From assembly GCA_917880885.1 (NCBI GenBank), contig OU862913.1, positions 24,189,286 through 24,253,285 of the forward strand: a DNA stretch of 64,000 nt, read 5' to 3'. Below, piece by piece: positions 9,946 to 19,800 of the stretch. This DNA is from Limnephilus marmoratus. Its lineage: Eukaryota > Arthropoda > Insecta > Trichoptera > Limnephilidae. Each line of letters opens with the position of its first letter. The stretch's first letter is position 1. The notes beneath the pieces are model-generated. The model made no database searches. It saw only the letters and a list, made by a program, of their open reading frames with translations, and was not told the origin of the DNA. Made by a program: the position numbers and the translations under genes.

Positions 9946-10640
9946 GTCTAAAGTAGTCATGGTGTTTGAAAGACAGAGTAAGAAAACAGTGTGCTATGTA
10001 ATTGTGAATGATTAATACTTGGAGCAGGTGGTTGAGTTTGTGTATTTGGGTAGTATGTTTAGGAGAAATGGGAAGGCTGATAGAGATATTGAAAGAAGGG
10101 TAAATGCAGGCCGTAGGCGCTAACAAAAAACTGACAAAAGAAGCGAAACTAGCAGTCTACAATGGAGTGCTGGTACCTACCCTGATGTATGGCAGAGGAA
10201 GGATGAAAGTATACTGATTTTTTTTTTTTTACATGAGCTCCACACAGGAGGCCCTGAGAAAAATAATTTCCTTCAGGGCCTATGCCATCTTTGGGGATGC
10301 TGTGTGGAGGGTTTAAGGGGTGGGTAGGAATCTGGGGTTCTGCGTGTCCTGGTCATCCGCCTCCGAGACCTAGACCAACCTCATCCCATGATTCCGGGCA
10401 CCCCTGCTAAATCACCAAACGTAGCGAACCACTTGGGGTGACCTATGGCAGAGGTGTTGGTTATCCAATAAAGGTTCCCGGGGCGGCGGTACCCATTCTC
10501 GCCTCCCAAATTGAGATCCCTGAGACGTACGTATAGTAAAACCATGTGTGATCGTATGAGATATGTGGAGATCCACAAAAAATGCAAGTCTGTAAGAGTA
10601 AGCTGTAAGAGTAAGATTATGAAAGGGACCCTCAGAGAGA
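9946..10640 (+). pseudogene. RTE-a fragment split by SINE-T
   Basis: 9957-10218 reads GTGTTTGAAAGACAGAG, then GTGTATTTGGGTAGTATG and ACCCTGATGTATGGCAG. After the SINE-T it resumes at 10508 with GATCCCTGAGACGTACG and TGGAGATCCACAAAAAATGC. These match 2931-2560 and 33640-33960. Multiple stops and indels. The split shows RTE-a was already present when SINE-T arrived. Confidence 0.78.
10219..10507 (-). mobile_element. SINE-T, short subfamily
   Basis: Poly-A end (T run) at 10219, then ACATGAGCTCCACACAGG and the inverted CCCTGAG/CTCAGGG hairpin of the shared tail. The 5' end is GGCGGTACCCATTCTCGCCT plus CCCAAATTGAG. The central region found in long copies (AGAGAGACTGG to CTCTCGA) is absent; CTGGTCATCCGCCTCC bridges the gap. 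It carries the short-subfamily marker CATGAGCTCC. Confidence 0.85.
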
Positions 10641-11430
10641 GGGCAATCAGAAGGACACAGGTTCGAGTCCCGTCGGCGGCATGTATCTTTTCTCGGGAGA
10701 TTTTTTCAATGTAGATGAGTGTTTCAGGCTAATAATTATTACTTATAATAATTGTTACCCCTTTATCTAATTATGATCTACTTACATAATTCTCATAGCT
10801 TCTATTATGTTGTCTGTCACTTGTTTCATGTATCCACTACAATTATTATTTTTAATAAATGCCAAATCAAAACATTTAATAAGTCAGGTACGTCTCGTAC
10901 GATATACATATCTCTGGTAATGTTATAAAATCAAGAAAACAGACTTATGGGTCAGAGTGGTAGAGCTAAAACCTTTAAACCAAAATCTTCAAGCCAAGAG
11001 CTCCAAGCCAAATTCCGCACAAGACCGAAGTAACCCAAAATACTCGTCTAAGCATCAGGAACCGTCGACATTTCATGTTATTCTGTTGGCTAGGGGGGGA
11101 GGGGGGTGGTTGCCTATCCCGGCGGGGACATTAGTTCTCGTTACTGGGCACTTTGCGCGGGGGTAAACTGCGCGTCTTGGAGCGGGGGAGCCAACGGATC
11201 CAACGTATCCGGAATGAGAGACGCCCGCGCCGTCTCAAATAAAACGAGAATTTTTGAAAATGGAATAAAGAGGGTCGGATTTTGAAATGATGCGCTATGT
11301 ATTTTTATACCAAATTGAAAGTTTGTGTTAGGGATCCGTAGAAAGTGATAAAAAAGAAGAAGAAGATGACTTGAACGGGAGATAATAGGTAAATACAGAT
11401 GTAAGAGGGAGCGCGCTAATATATAAAAAA
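10641..11430. other. tRNA-like tail, then unassigned GC-rich patch
   Basis: 10662-10690 has GGTTCGAGTCCCGTCGGCGG, which fits a tRNA B box, so a degraded SINE head is possible. 11080-11230 is G-rich with no domain or repeat match. 11355-11430 (GAAGAAGAAGATGACTTGA, then GAGCGCGCTAATAT) is a Rep-3 piece. Confidence 0.4.
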
Positions 11431-11435
11431 GGTTT

Positions 11436-12240
11436 TTTTACATTAGCTCCACACAGGAGGTCCTGAGAAAAATATATCCCCTCAGGGCCTATGTTATATT
11501 TGGGGATGCTGTGTAGAGAGTATTTTTAGGAAAGGAAGGAGAAGAAGTTCTGGGAAAGAAAAGCGTATGAGAGGTGGGTAGAAATCTAGGAGTCTGTGCG
11601 ATCAGAAGTAACGGATGTATGAATCCATCCTTCCTACTGCGGTTTAAGCCGTTGGGTCGAGAGAGACTGGCTGGAGAGGTCTAGGTTAGGACTCCCTAAA
11701 CCAATCTCTCTCGATCCAGCTTACCATGCAGTAGGTGGATAAACGCATCGGCCGCCAAGACCTAAACAAACCTCGCCCTATGAACACGGGCCCCCTGGCT
11801 AAGTCACTAAACGTGGCGAACCACTTGGGGTGACCTATGGCAGGGATAATAATAATAATAATATTTTTTTATTAATTTCTTACACAATTACATTTTTTAA
11901 TTTATTGCATGTAAGAAATAACGCCATATAAATATTTTTAAAATAATGTTATCAAATATTTATACATAAGTAAAAGAAATTTAAAGAAATATAAAAATTT
12001 CAAAATAAAGATCTCAGGCAGTCTCACCGACGCCAAATATATCACTCTCAGAGGAGATTTGGTTCAGAAGAAATATACTCCTCCCTACCGGGAGAACCAT
12101 TGGCAGGTTAGTCCTACAGGCAGGAAGATAGAATGATGATGACGCTGTCTAAGGCAGTCATCTGGAACATAGAGACTCTGATGTTGGTTATCCAATGCAT
12201 AGTTCCCGGGGCGGCGGTACCCATATCCGCCTCTCTAATT
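11436..12240 (-). mobile_element. SINE-T, long subfamily, interrupted by a LINE 3' end
   Basis: 11436-11845 carries the poly-A/tail end, the AGAGAGACTGG centre and CACTTGGGGTGACCTATGGC. The sequence breaks in GGCAGGG at 11845 and resumes at 12181 with TGTTGGTTATCCAATGC and GGGGCGGCGGTACCC. The 335-bp interruption is a separate element. It has the long-subfamily marker CATTAGCTCC. Confidence 0.85.
11846..12180 (-). mobile_element. LINE 3' end with (TAA)n tail nested in SINE-T
   Basis: Begins ATAATAATAATAATAATA, the tail of a minus-strand LINE, and continues through an AT-rich 3' UTR to CCTCCCTACCGGGAGAACC and GGCAGGTTAGTCCTACAGG. A TCTGGAACATAGAGACTC block closes it. No RT frame survives. The tail type resembles 24966-25150 and 45182-46040. 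Confidence 0.65.
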
Positions 12241-12241
12241 G

Positions 12242-12600
12242 TATTAACTGTAATAACCTTTAGAATTGAAATAACAGAACCAGAAGTGTTTTTTATAATT
12301 TCCGGAACATAGGTACCTACTTTGCAATTTTTTTCTATAAAGGGAATTCCATGTATGTAGTTACTTTTTCAGCTCGGCAAATGTACAGAAGTTATCTTCT
12401 AAAATAAGATTTTTTAAAGCCCTTAGGCCCGAGGCCTATTTTTTCGAAAGGTAGAAATATTTCCGCTGTGTAATAAAATACAAATAAATATAATAATTCG
12501 AAAAGCAACCGAAAACTAAAAACTGTTTTTGAAAGGTGGTGAAATACGATTTCAAATTTTATAATTCGAAATAAACATATCATTTTTTTTATGTATTAAC
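12242..12600 (-). repeat. Rep-3 and Rep-4 pieces
   Basis: 12250-12350 has TTATAATTTCCGGAACATAG and GCAATTTTTTTCTATAAAGG, weakly similar to Rep-3 at 34400-34470. 12400-12590 has AATATTTCCGCTGTGTAAT and AAACTGTTTTTGAAAGG, Rep-4, also at 23780-23930, 30935-31060 and 49336-49460. Class unknown. Confidence 0.5.
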
Positions 12601-12666
12601 ATTTTGAATGCAAACATGAAAAAGTTTTTAAAATAGCTCACTACATATTATCATTATATATGTCAC

Positions 12667-13004
12667 TGTAAAAGCCCAAACTACGGTAAATCCTAAGATT
12701 TACCAACTCTTAATGGTAAAAGTCCGAACCGTTCTATAATCATCGTTCACCAACCTAACCTAACCTAACCTAACATGTACTAAATTCTAATGGTAAAAGC
12801 CCGAAAACATCGTTTATAATATTTAAATAAGAAACGATTTTTTCGAGCTTTTACCATTAGAATTTAGTACATGTTAGGTTAGGTTAGGTTAGGTTGGTGA
12901 ACGATGATTATAGAACGGTTCGGACTTTTACCATTAAGTAAATCTTAGGATTTACCGGAAAATCTTAGGATTTACCAATATTCGGGCTTTTACGGTAACA
13001 TACA
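12667..13004. mobile_element. PAL-T palindromic MITE, copy 1
   Basis: Outer ends TGTAAAAGCCCAAACTACGG and TATTCGGGCTTTTACGGTAA. The arms are near-perfect reverse complements around 12823-12835: CCGTTCTATAATCATCGTTC in the left arm and GAACGATGATTATAGAACGG in the right. Each arm holds four CCTAA (left) or TTAGG (right) units. No ORF. A second copy at 25233-25574 lies in the opposite orientation, shown by the swapped outer ends. Confidence 0.85.
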
Positions 13005-13119
13005 TATTAGGTAAATGTGTTATAAACGTTATCGTAAAGTCTCTTTTATGTAGTTCTAAGTAAAAATAATTATTTATTTTTATTTAACGAGTAAAACCTC
13101 AAATTGTAATATTTAGTTA

Positions 13120-13345
13120 AATGAAGACAATATAAGCGAAATTCAATCGAAAATCTGGAAACAGAAAAAGAAGAAAAAGTAATAGGAACATCTGGGACTC
13201 GAACCCAGGACCTTCGGCTTTCCGGGCCGCGGTTCTACCAACTTAGCTAAGGATTCTCTATCCGATTAGATCATTTTTAACTGTGTCATACTTCGACTAA
13301 GAACTACCAACATTATCTTCATTTTCTTAACGCATATTTTATTGG
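13120..13345 (-). mobile_element. SINE-G, tRNA-like SINE
   Basis: The minus strand has a B box (CCTGGGTTCGAGTCCCAG) within 13192-13215 and an A-box-like block near 13245 (TAGCTAAGTTGGTAG). Downstream comes CCAGATTTTCGATTGAATTT, shared with 24835-24965 and 42121-42378. The head could be scored as a tRNA, but the shared repeat tail marks it as a SINE. Confidence 0.65.
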
Positions 13346-13371
13346 CTACTAGCCTGACTCATAAAGATACT

Positions 13372-13906
13372 TTAATAGTACACAACTGCTAACCGTGTAC
13401 AAATCACAAGTGCGCCCCACGGTTGAATTTGGCAGCCACCACTGGTCTGGAGCTCCAAAATACCTGAAAAATGCCCTCGACTCTGTGCAGAAACGGGCGG
13501 TCCGCTTAATAGATTCGCCCATCTTAACAGACGGATTGCAATCTTTAGAGCACAGGCGTCGGGTGGGAATGCTATTCTTGTTCGACCGGTATTACAATAG
13601 AAGATGCTCCGAGGAACTAGCATCATTGATCCCTTCGGCACCCGAAACACGCCAAACGCGTGCCCAACATTTGTACACGGTTGACATTTGTCACATGAGA
13701 ACGGATCGTTTCTTCGACTCGTTCTTGTGTTCAACAGCTCGGCTGTGGAATGATTTGCCGGCCTCTGTGTTTCCTCCTTCCTACAACATGGGTCTCATCA
13801 AGACCAATGTTCATTCCTTCCTCTCCTCAAAAAGACCCTCCACACAGCATCCCAGATGACATACCTAGGCATACCTGTGTGGAGTTAATGTGCAAAAAAA
13901 AAAAAA
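13372..13906 (+). pseudogene. LINE-C 3' fragment, 154-codon open frame
   Basis: The + frame at 13395-13859 gives MYKSQVRPTVEFGSH, WSGAPKYLKNALDSVQKRAV, RLWNDLPASVFPPSYNMG and a TQHPR end. This is the C-terminal part of a CR1/Jockey-type reverse transcriptase, 3' of the catalytic motifs. A small in-frame deletion relative to 25850 lies after LIPSAP. The 3' UTR has CTGTGTGGAGTTAATGTGC and an A run, and part of the inner tail hairpin is missing (ATACCTAGGCATACC). 5'-truncated. Confidence 0.85.
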
Positions 13907-13989
13907 AATATATATATATTTAACACCTGGTTAAAATATGTTTCTAAGGTCCCAAAAGAATTTCAAAATCCAGATCCCCTTCTCAGAAG

Positions 13990-14103
13990 TCCCAAATCCA
14001 ATATCTATAAAACACTCATCGGACCAGCGCTAAGCCACGGCTCAAGAAGAACAGTAAAGGGACATTGGATATTTACGAAAAAGAGGGAAAATCTTGAGGC
14101 TAT
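13990..14103 (+). pseudogene. RTE-like C-terminal scrap
   Basis: Reads IYKTLIGPALSHGS, then IFTKKRENLEA, comparable to the YKTLIRPVLxYGSExWxLTKRxE block in RTE-type LINEs. About 35 codons, with a frame disturbance in the middle. Confidence 0.55.
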
Positions 14104-14172
14104 AAGCACTTCCTAAATTTTCTTGGAACTCACGGATAAGGTTTATATTTCAACATGAAGCCACCTGGGACC

Positions 14173-15142
14173 CAGAGGCGGCCGCTTGCTTAGTGCATTC
14201 GTACACTGCGCTGCCGAACACCAATATACGTCAGAAGTGTAAATTAGTACATCCTCTCCCGAAGTATTCCCGCCAATTCGTTACAAAATCTTTACCAATT
14301 GACTAAACTCCCGAGCATGAGAGAAAGGTATTCGTGCACATTTTGTTATGCCCAGGCGTGACGTCACATGAAGTTATATTTCTTCTGGGATCATCTCCAG
14401 ATGCTGGAGTGCCAGTGCCCGTGAAATGAGTAAGGCAGGTATAGACCCATAAGGACGATTGACGTGTGAAAGCAGAGAAGACATATGGTGCCTGGGTGCA
14501 CTAGCGGAGCAAATGACATAACATTAAACTTGCGTAAAGTGGTCCCGAACCTTTGGAATGAAATAGTTATGTTCAACAAATTTAAGACTAGTTAACAATG
14601 TTATGTTGTAACGCCATCGGTCGCCGTCGCGGCGCATCGACCTCAGTATCGTTTCGGTTTTTAAAGCATTTTAACGGTTTTCGCAAGTTTTATTCTGTAA
14701 AAAAAATATTTAAAAATGAGTGCTACTGAAAACATTGCGATTAACGTATATTTTATCAAATGTAACTTAGTGGAGTATTTTAGTGAAACGGTTAAACTTT
14801 TCAAAATAAGTTGTACTATTCCAATGACAACTGTTGAGTGCGAACGGTGTTTTTCTACATTAAAACGTGTAAAAACATTTCTGAGTACACCATGTCCCAA
14901 GATCGGCTTAATACTTTGTCAATGATGACCATCGAAAAAGGTTTTATAGCTTCTATACCAGACTTTAACAATCGTGTCATTGAAGTATTTTCACAAATGA
15001 AACAGCGACGAATAGATTTTCTCTACAAGTGAACGTTTGTACTAGGTATGTCACTCCCTTTAAATCACTTTATTTTCCCATGTTAATGTTATCTTTTTTT
15101 GGGAAATGCACTGCCCGCAAATTTTGTCACGGGCCGCCTCTG
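14173..15142 (+). mobile_element. Non-autonomous hAT element, copy 1
   Basis: Ends are CAGAGGCGGCCGC and the imperfect inverse GGGCCGCCTCTG. The flanks give an 8-bp target duplication, CTGGGACC and GTGGGACC, one mismatch. The empty site in the neighbouring duplicate reads CCACCAGGGACCTACAG, confirming the boundaries. Length 970 bp. Only the C-terminal part of a transposase is present, so it would need enzyme from elsewhere. Confidence 0.92.
14716..15032 (+). pseudogene. hAT transposase dimerisation-domain remnant
   Basis: The first frame, MSATENIAINVYFIKC to about 14880, contains PMTTVECERCFSTLKRVKTF, the hAT C-terminal dimerisation block. After a +1 shift near 14880-14892 the protein resumes TMSQDRLNTLSMMTIEKGF, then FSQMKQRRIDFLYK. 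The family resembles ZMYM1-like hAT proteins. The same frameshift occurs in the 59.4-kb copy, so it predates their spread. The catalytic DDE part is absent. Confidence 0.85.
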
Positions 15143-15884
15143 GTGGGACCTACAGTGGTCGGTCGATATAACCCTCTTATCAATACGATATTGACTAACT
15201 CTGTCATATATTATAAGTCGGCGATATTTGCGAGCATGGTCAACAGTTGACAAGAAATGTTTCAGGTAAGCTTCGGGTAACTGTCAATATTCACATCTTT
15301 TTTTTAAATGTTGTTCTTACTGAAAAATTACTGGTTTATTAATGAACGGAAGGGAAGCTCTTGGAATTGAAAGACTTTGTAAACGCGATCAATTGAAAAC
15401 GCTCGGACGTGGAAAAACGAAATAATGTATGTATATTTTCGTTATTTGTTTTTGGGGTGTTATGCCGTGTATAAGCACTTCCTAAATTTTCTTGGAACTC
15501 ACGGATAAGGTTTATATTTCAACATGAAGCCACCAGGGACCTACAGCGGTCGGTCGATATAACCCTCTTATCAATACGATATTGAATAACTCTGTCATAT
15601 ATTATAAGTCGGCGATATTTGCGAGCACGGTCAACAGTTGACAAGAAATGTTTCAAGTAAGCTTCGGTTAACTGTCAATATACACATCTTTTTTAATAAT
15701 GTTGTTCGTAATGAAAAATTACTGGTTTATTAATGAACGGAAGGGAAGCTCTTGGAATTGAAAGAATTTGTAAACGCGATCAATTGAAAACGCTCGGACG
15801 TGGAAAAAGGAAATAATGTATGTATATTTTCGTTATTTGTTTTGGGGTGTTATACCGTGTTGCACTACCTCCTTCTTTAGCCAC

Positions 15885-15916
15885 GTTTCGGACATCGTTG
15901 CAGTGTCCATCATCAG
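15885..15916 (-). ncRNA. Hammerhead-ribozyme-like core (minus)
   Basis: The minus strand reads CTGATGATGGACA, a loop, then TGTCCGAAAC. The conserved CUGAUGA and GAAA boxes flank a perfect GGACA/UGUCC helix II. The cleavage triplet in the GAAAC-NN-GUH position is not preserved, so activity is doubtful. Confidence 0.55.
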
Positions 15917-15958
15917 GTCAGATCCGGCAGATCTGGTCTGACATCTACCGGATCTGCC

Positions 15959-15990
15959 CTGATGATGTACACTGCAACGATGTCCGAAAC
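15959..15990 (+). ncRNA. Hammerhead-ribozyme-like core (plus)
   Basis: CTGATGA at 15959-15965 and GAAAC at 15986-15990 enclose the same helix II with one mismatch (GTACA against TGTCC). It is the partner of the minus-strand core in the opposite arm. Confidence 0.5.
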
Positions 15991-16080
15991 GTTGGCTAAA
16001 GAAGGAGGTAGCGGAACACGGCATAACACCCCGAAAACTAATAACGAAAATACTTTTGGCCGTGAAAATCTTAAAATGTA

Positions 16081-16557
16081 TATATATGTTTTACATTAGC
16101 TCCATACAGGAGGCCTTGAGGAAAATAATTAACCTGAGTGCATATGTCATCTTTGTGGATGCTGTGTGGAGGGTCTTTTAAGGAAAGGACAGAGAGGAAG
16201 TTCTGGGATGGAAAAGGGTATTAGGGGTGGGTAAGAATCTGGGAGTCAGTATGTCCAGGAGTGACGGACGTATGAATCCATTCCTTCCACTGCGGTGCAA
16301 GGCGATGTTCCGAGAGAGTACGGTGGAAGAAGTCAAAGGGACTACCTCAACCATTCTCTCCCGGTCCGGCCTGCCGTGCAGCTGGTGGACAGACGCATCC
16401 GCCGCCAGACCCGGACAAATCTCACTCCATGAACCTGGGCACCAATACTAAGTCACCAAACGTGGCGAACCACTTGGGGTGACCTATGGCAGACGTGTTG
16501 GTTATCCAATACATAGTTCTCGGCGCAGCGGTACCCATGCCCGCCTCCCAAAATGAG
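16081..16557 (-). mobile_element. SINE-T, long subfamily, nearly complete
   Basis: Runs from ACATTAGCTCCATACAGG near the tail to GGCGCAGCGGTACCCATGCC plus CGCCTCCCAAAATGAG. The central CGGACGTATGAATCCATTCC and ACTACCTCAACCATTCTCTC are present. The + strand frame at 16227-16451 is a by-product of the body, not a gene. Confidence 0.85.
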
Positions 16558-17087
16558 AAGTGACATGGGGAATTATTTTCGAAAAAAAAATGAAAAAAGA
16601 TTTTTAACGAATTTACCGACAGACGAAATGCAAAACGGTCGAGTTAAAACAGCATTAGTCATAAGTTAAATTTTAAAATACCAGAACAAAACAGCATTGC
16701 CAAATAACGATTTCACACCAATCATCAAATCTTATAGATTGCCGGTTTATACAGAACATAATGTTGTATTTAACAAAAATGTTGGGCTCCAGCCTAGAGG
16801 TGGTTACCATACTGAGCAGTAGTACGCACTAAAATGAGTTTTAACTTCCTTTACATTAATTCTCTACCCTACAAAGTACATAGAGAGAGTAGAAAAATTC
16901 CCCTGATACGAAGGGCGAATGCACCGAACAAGCAATTCTTAGACAGTCACTGTCTAAGAATTGCTTGTTCGGTGCATTGGTGCACTGTGGTCTAGTCGTA
17001 TATTGATTTGTAAGAAAACTGATATAGCCAATAACAATTTTAGACTCTAAGGGCCAATAAATTAGAATTTTTAATCAAGAAAACAAA
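16558..17087. other. Unassigned, with a near-perfect palindrome
   Basis: 16918-16978 is a perfect inverted repeat: AATGCACCGAACAAGCAATT leads to TTAGACAGT, a single central base, and the exact complement back out. Arms are 30 bp. The rest shows no feature. Confidence 0.6.
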
Positions 17088-17143
17088 TACTAGCTGACCC
17101 TGCCTCACGTTGGTGTGGCTAACGAAACACAATGCCACGCCAT
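17088..17143 (+). repeat. Left flank of the RTE-b insertion (repeat split by it)
   Basis: ACTAGCTGACCCTGCCTCAC to ACACAATGCCACGCCATT matches 20344-20398. The other half of the same repeat is 19797-19950, now 2.65 kb away. Confidence 0.75.
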
Positions 17144-19800
17144 TCTCTCTCTCTGGTTTCAATCCTGAGATTGGTTTGCAGCAATGTCATCTATTCGTTT
17201 CTTCCACTCTTCCCTGTCTTGTGCGGCTCTTTTGAAGTCTGCATATGATGAGCAGCGCACGTCCACCAGCAGGTCCTCCAGGTACTCTCGGCGTGGGCGT
17301 CCCCTAGCGTTTGTCCCCTCGGTCATACCCTCCATTATGGCATGCAAGAGGCCTTCTTGTCTTATTACATGGCCGATCCATCTTGCGCGCCTTTCGGACA
17401 AGGTCCTGAGCAGGTGCCTTCCTCCTTCGATTCTTTGGAGAACCTCTTCATTTGTTATGTGGTCTCTCCAGGAAATTCCTAATAGTCTTCTATAGGACCA
17501 CATCTCAAAAGCCTCTAGTCTCCGTTTATCTCTTTCGGATAGGCACCATGTTTCACAGCCGTACATCAAGATACTCCATACATAGGTCTTGATGAGGAGT
17601 ATTCTCAGTTTCAGGTCTATATTATTTGATTCTATTATTTTCGACCTTTTATTGAATGCAAGCCTAGCCTGGTGTATACGGCTGTTGACCTCGCTCTTAG
17701 ACCGACCGTCCCATGTTATTTTACTCCCGAGGTAGACAAACTCCTTGGTGTTCTTTAGCGGAACTCCTGACATCTCTACTCTCATCTGATGTTGCGTTCG
17801 GCCTACAGTCAGCAGCTTTGTTTTGTCTTTATTTATCTTCATGTTGTAATTGTTTTGAAGAATGCTTTGCATGATTGTTAAGGCCTCTTGGAGTTCTTCT
17901 TCGCTTTCAGCAACCATAGCAATATCGTCAGCAAACCTTATCATATCCACCTTTTGCCCGTGTATCTTTACACCTTTTCTGTGACTCATTCTCTCTCTCA
18001 AGTCGTCAATCGCACTTTGTATATAAGCGTTAAAAAGAACAGGTGACAGAGAGCATCCCTGTCTCACCCCTTGTCTTATACTGGCTTCTTTTGTATCATT
18101 GTCACATCTAATTATAGCGGCCTCATTCTTGTATAGCGCCTGGATTATTCGTCTATCTCTATATTTGATGTCAATTCTCTTCAGAATCTCGAAGAGTCTT
18201 TTCCATTCTACTTTGTCGAAAGCTTTCTCCAGGTCTATGAATGCGATGAATGTGTTTTGGTTTCTTTTTATTCTTTTTTCTAGTAGTATTCGTAGCGACA
18301 ATATTGCTTCTCTGGTTCCTACACCTCTTCTAAAGCCAAACTGGTCTCCGGGAAGGATGTTCTCTACTTTTGGTTCGATTCTTTTTAGGATGATATTAGT
18401 CAATATTTTTGAGGCATGGGATATTAGGCTAAGAGTTCTGTGCTGTTCACATTTTGTCGTGCCCGCCTTCTTTGGTAATGCGACAATTAGGCATTTCTCG
18501 AAATCCTCTGGTATCTTTCCAGTCTTATACATTGTCTGTATCATTTTAAACAGGGCATCTATAGTTCCTTTTCCTGCTGGCTTAATTAGTTCAGCCGGAA
18601 CGTCATCGATTCCGGGTGCTTTCCCGTTTTTGAGATTTTTCAGTGCGAGGTCAAACTCTTCTCTAGTGATTGGATCTCCCAAATCATCTGCGTCTACCTC
18701 GTTTTCTCTTTCTATCAATGTTTCGTTGTCATTATTTCCCTTTCCATTGTACAGCATTTCGAGATATCTTTTCCATCTCTCTCCTATTTGGTCCTTTTCG
18801 AAAAGTATTTTGCCGTCTTCTCCTTCTATCGCATTACCCTTTCCAACTCTCATCCCAAAGAAGTCTTTCACCGCAGCGTGAGCTCTTTCTACATTTCCTC
18901 TCTTGAGGTCGTCGTTTATCTCATTGCACTTATTCTGGTAGAAAGTTTCTTTGGCTATTCTTGATTCTCTATTTATTTGGTTTCTCAGCACTTTGTATTT
19001 CTCTTGTGATTCAGCTCTTTTATCATTTTTGAGCTCTCTTCTATCCTTTATCATATTTAAGATCTCATCGGTTATCCATTCCTTCCGTGCTTGGGGTTTT
19101 TCCTTGCCTATAGTTTCCTCTGCCGTAGTTATAATCTTCGTCTTTATCATTTTCCAGATCGCATTCACGTTCTCCTCTTCCATTAGGTTGCACTCTTTTG
19201 TCTTTTCCCTAAAACTGTCGCTGATCTCTTTTATCTTTAATACTTTTGTATCCCATTTGAAATTTTTCCTCTTTTTTAATTTTTTCAGTTTTAGGAGACT
19301 TTTGGCCATTACCATATTATGGTCACTATCTATATCTGGACCGGAATAGCTTCTACAGTCTTTTATTTGGTTTTTAAATCTATGTCTAACCATTATATAA
19401 TCTATTTGCAGTCTTTGTCTGTCTCCAGGGGATTTCCAGGTGTATCGCTGTCTTGGGTGGTGTTGGAAACAAGTGTTTGCTATCACTAATTTGTGTTTTT
19501 CGCAGAATTCTGTCAATCTGTTTCCTCTGTCGTTTCTTGCACCCAACCCAAAGGGCCCAATGCAAGTTCCTTCACGTCCTTCTCCTACGACAGCATTCCA
19601 ATCTCCTAGGAGAATCAGATTTTCACCTGCTTTTATCTCTAATATAAGTTTATCTAGCGAACTGTATACCTCCTCCACTTCTTCTTCGCTATGACTAGAT
19701 GTTGGCATATATACTTGGATAATTACAGTGTCTACAGGCTTAGTTTCTATTTTGACTAGAATAATTCTTCCGCTATATTGCACGTATCCCTTAACCTTAC
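17144..19800 (-). mobile_element. RTE-b LINE, 5'-truncated insertion
   Basis: Bounded by comparison with the unbroken paralogue at 20335-20531: left flank ends CCACGCCATT, right flank resumes TTACCCAACCTTTATAACC. The 3' end lies at 17144 with a CTCTCTCTCT tail in place of poly-A. No long target duplication is apparent, at most 2 bp. About 2.66 kb; a full RTE would be a few hundred bp longer at the 5' side. Confidence 0.85.

Larger units (their letters stand above)
14104..15860 (+). repeat. Tandem duplication of ~390 bp, first unit carrying a hAT insertion
   Basis: Unit 1 begins AAGCACTTCCTAAATTTTC at 14104 and unit 2 repeats it at 15475. Both continue TTCTTGGAACTCACGGATAA, then TCGGTCGATATAACCCTC, AAGGGAAGCTCTTGGAATTG and GGGGTGTTATRCCGTGT. 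Unit 2 is uninterrupted where unit 1 holds the hAT copy. The two units are nearly identical outside the insertion. Confidence 0.9.
15836..16075. mobile_element. Penelope-like terminal palindrome
   Basis: Two arms face each other around 15930-15945: ACCTCCTTCTTTAGCCACG and CGTTGGCTAAAGAAGGAGG. The outer parts GGGGTGTTATACCGTG and CACGGCATAACACCCC also pair. Each arm contains a hammerhead-type core. A related broken palindrome lies at 46700-46900. Penelope-like elements are known to carry hammerhead motifs in their terminal repeats and to arrange them in inverted pairs. Confidence 0.7.

Noticed and set aside
12752..12774. Telomere or subtelomere
   Set aside because: Only four CCTAA units, inside a mobile palindrome and mirrored in its other arm. 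Not a terminal array.
18099..18881. 260-codon frame on the plus strand
   Set aside because: Exactly antisense to the RTE-b reverse transcriptase, which has clear motifs. Other plus frames across 17184-19694 are rejected for the same reason.
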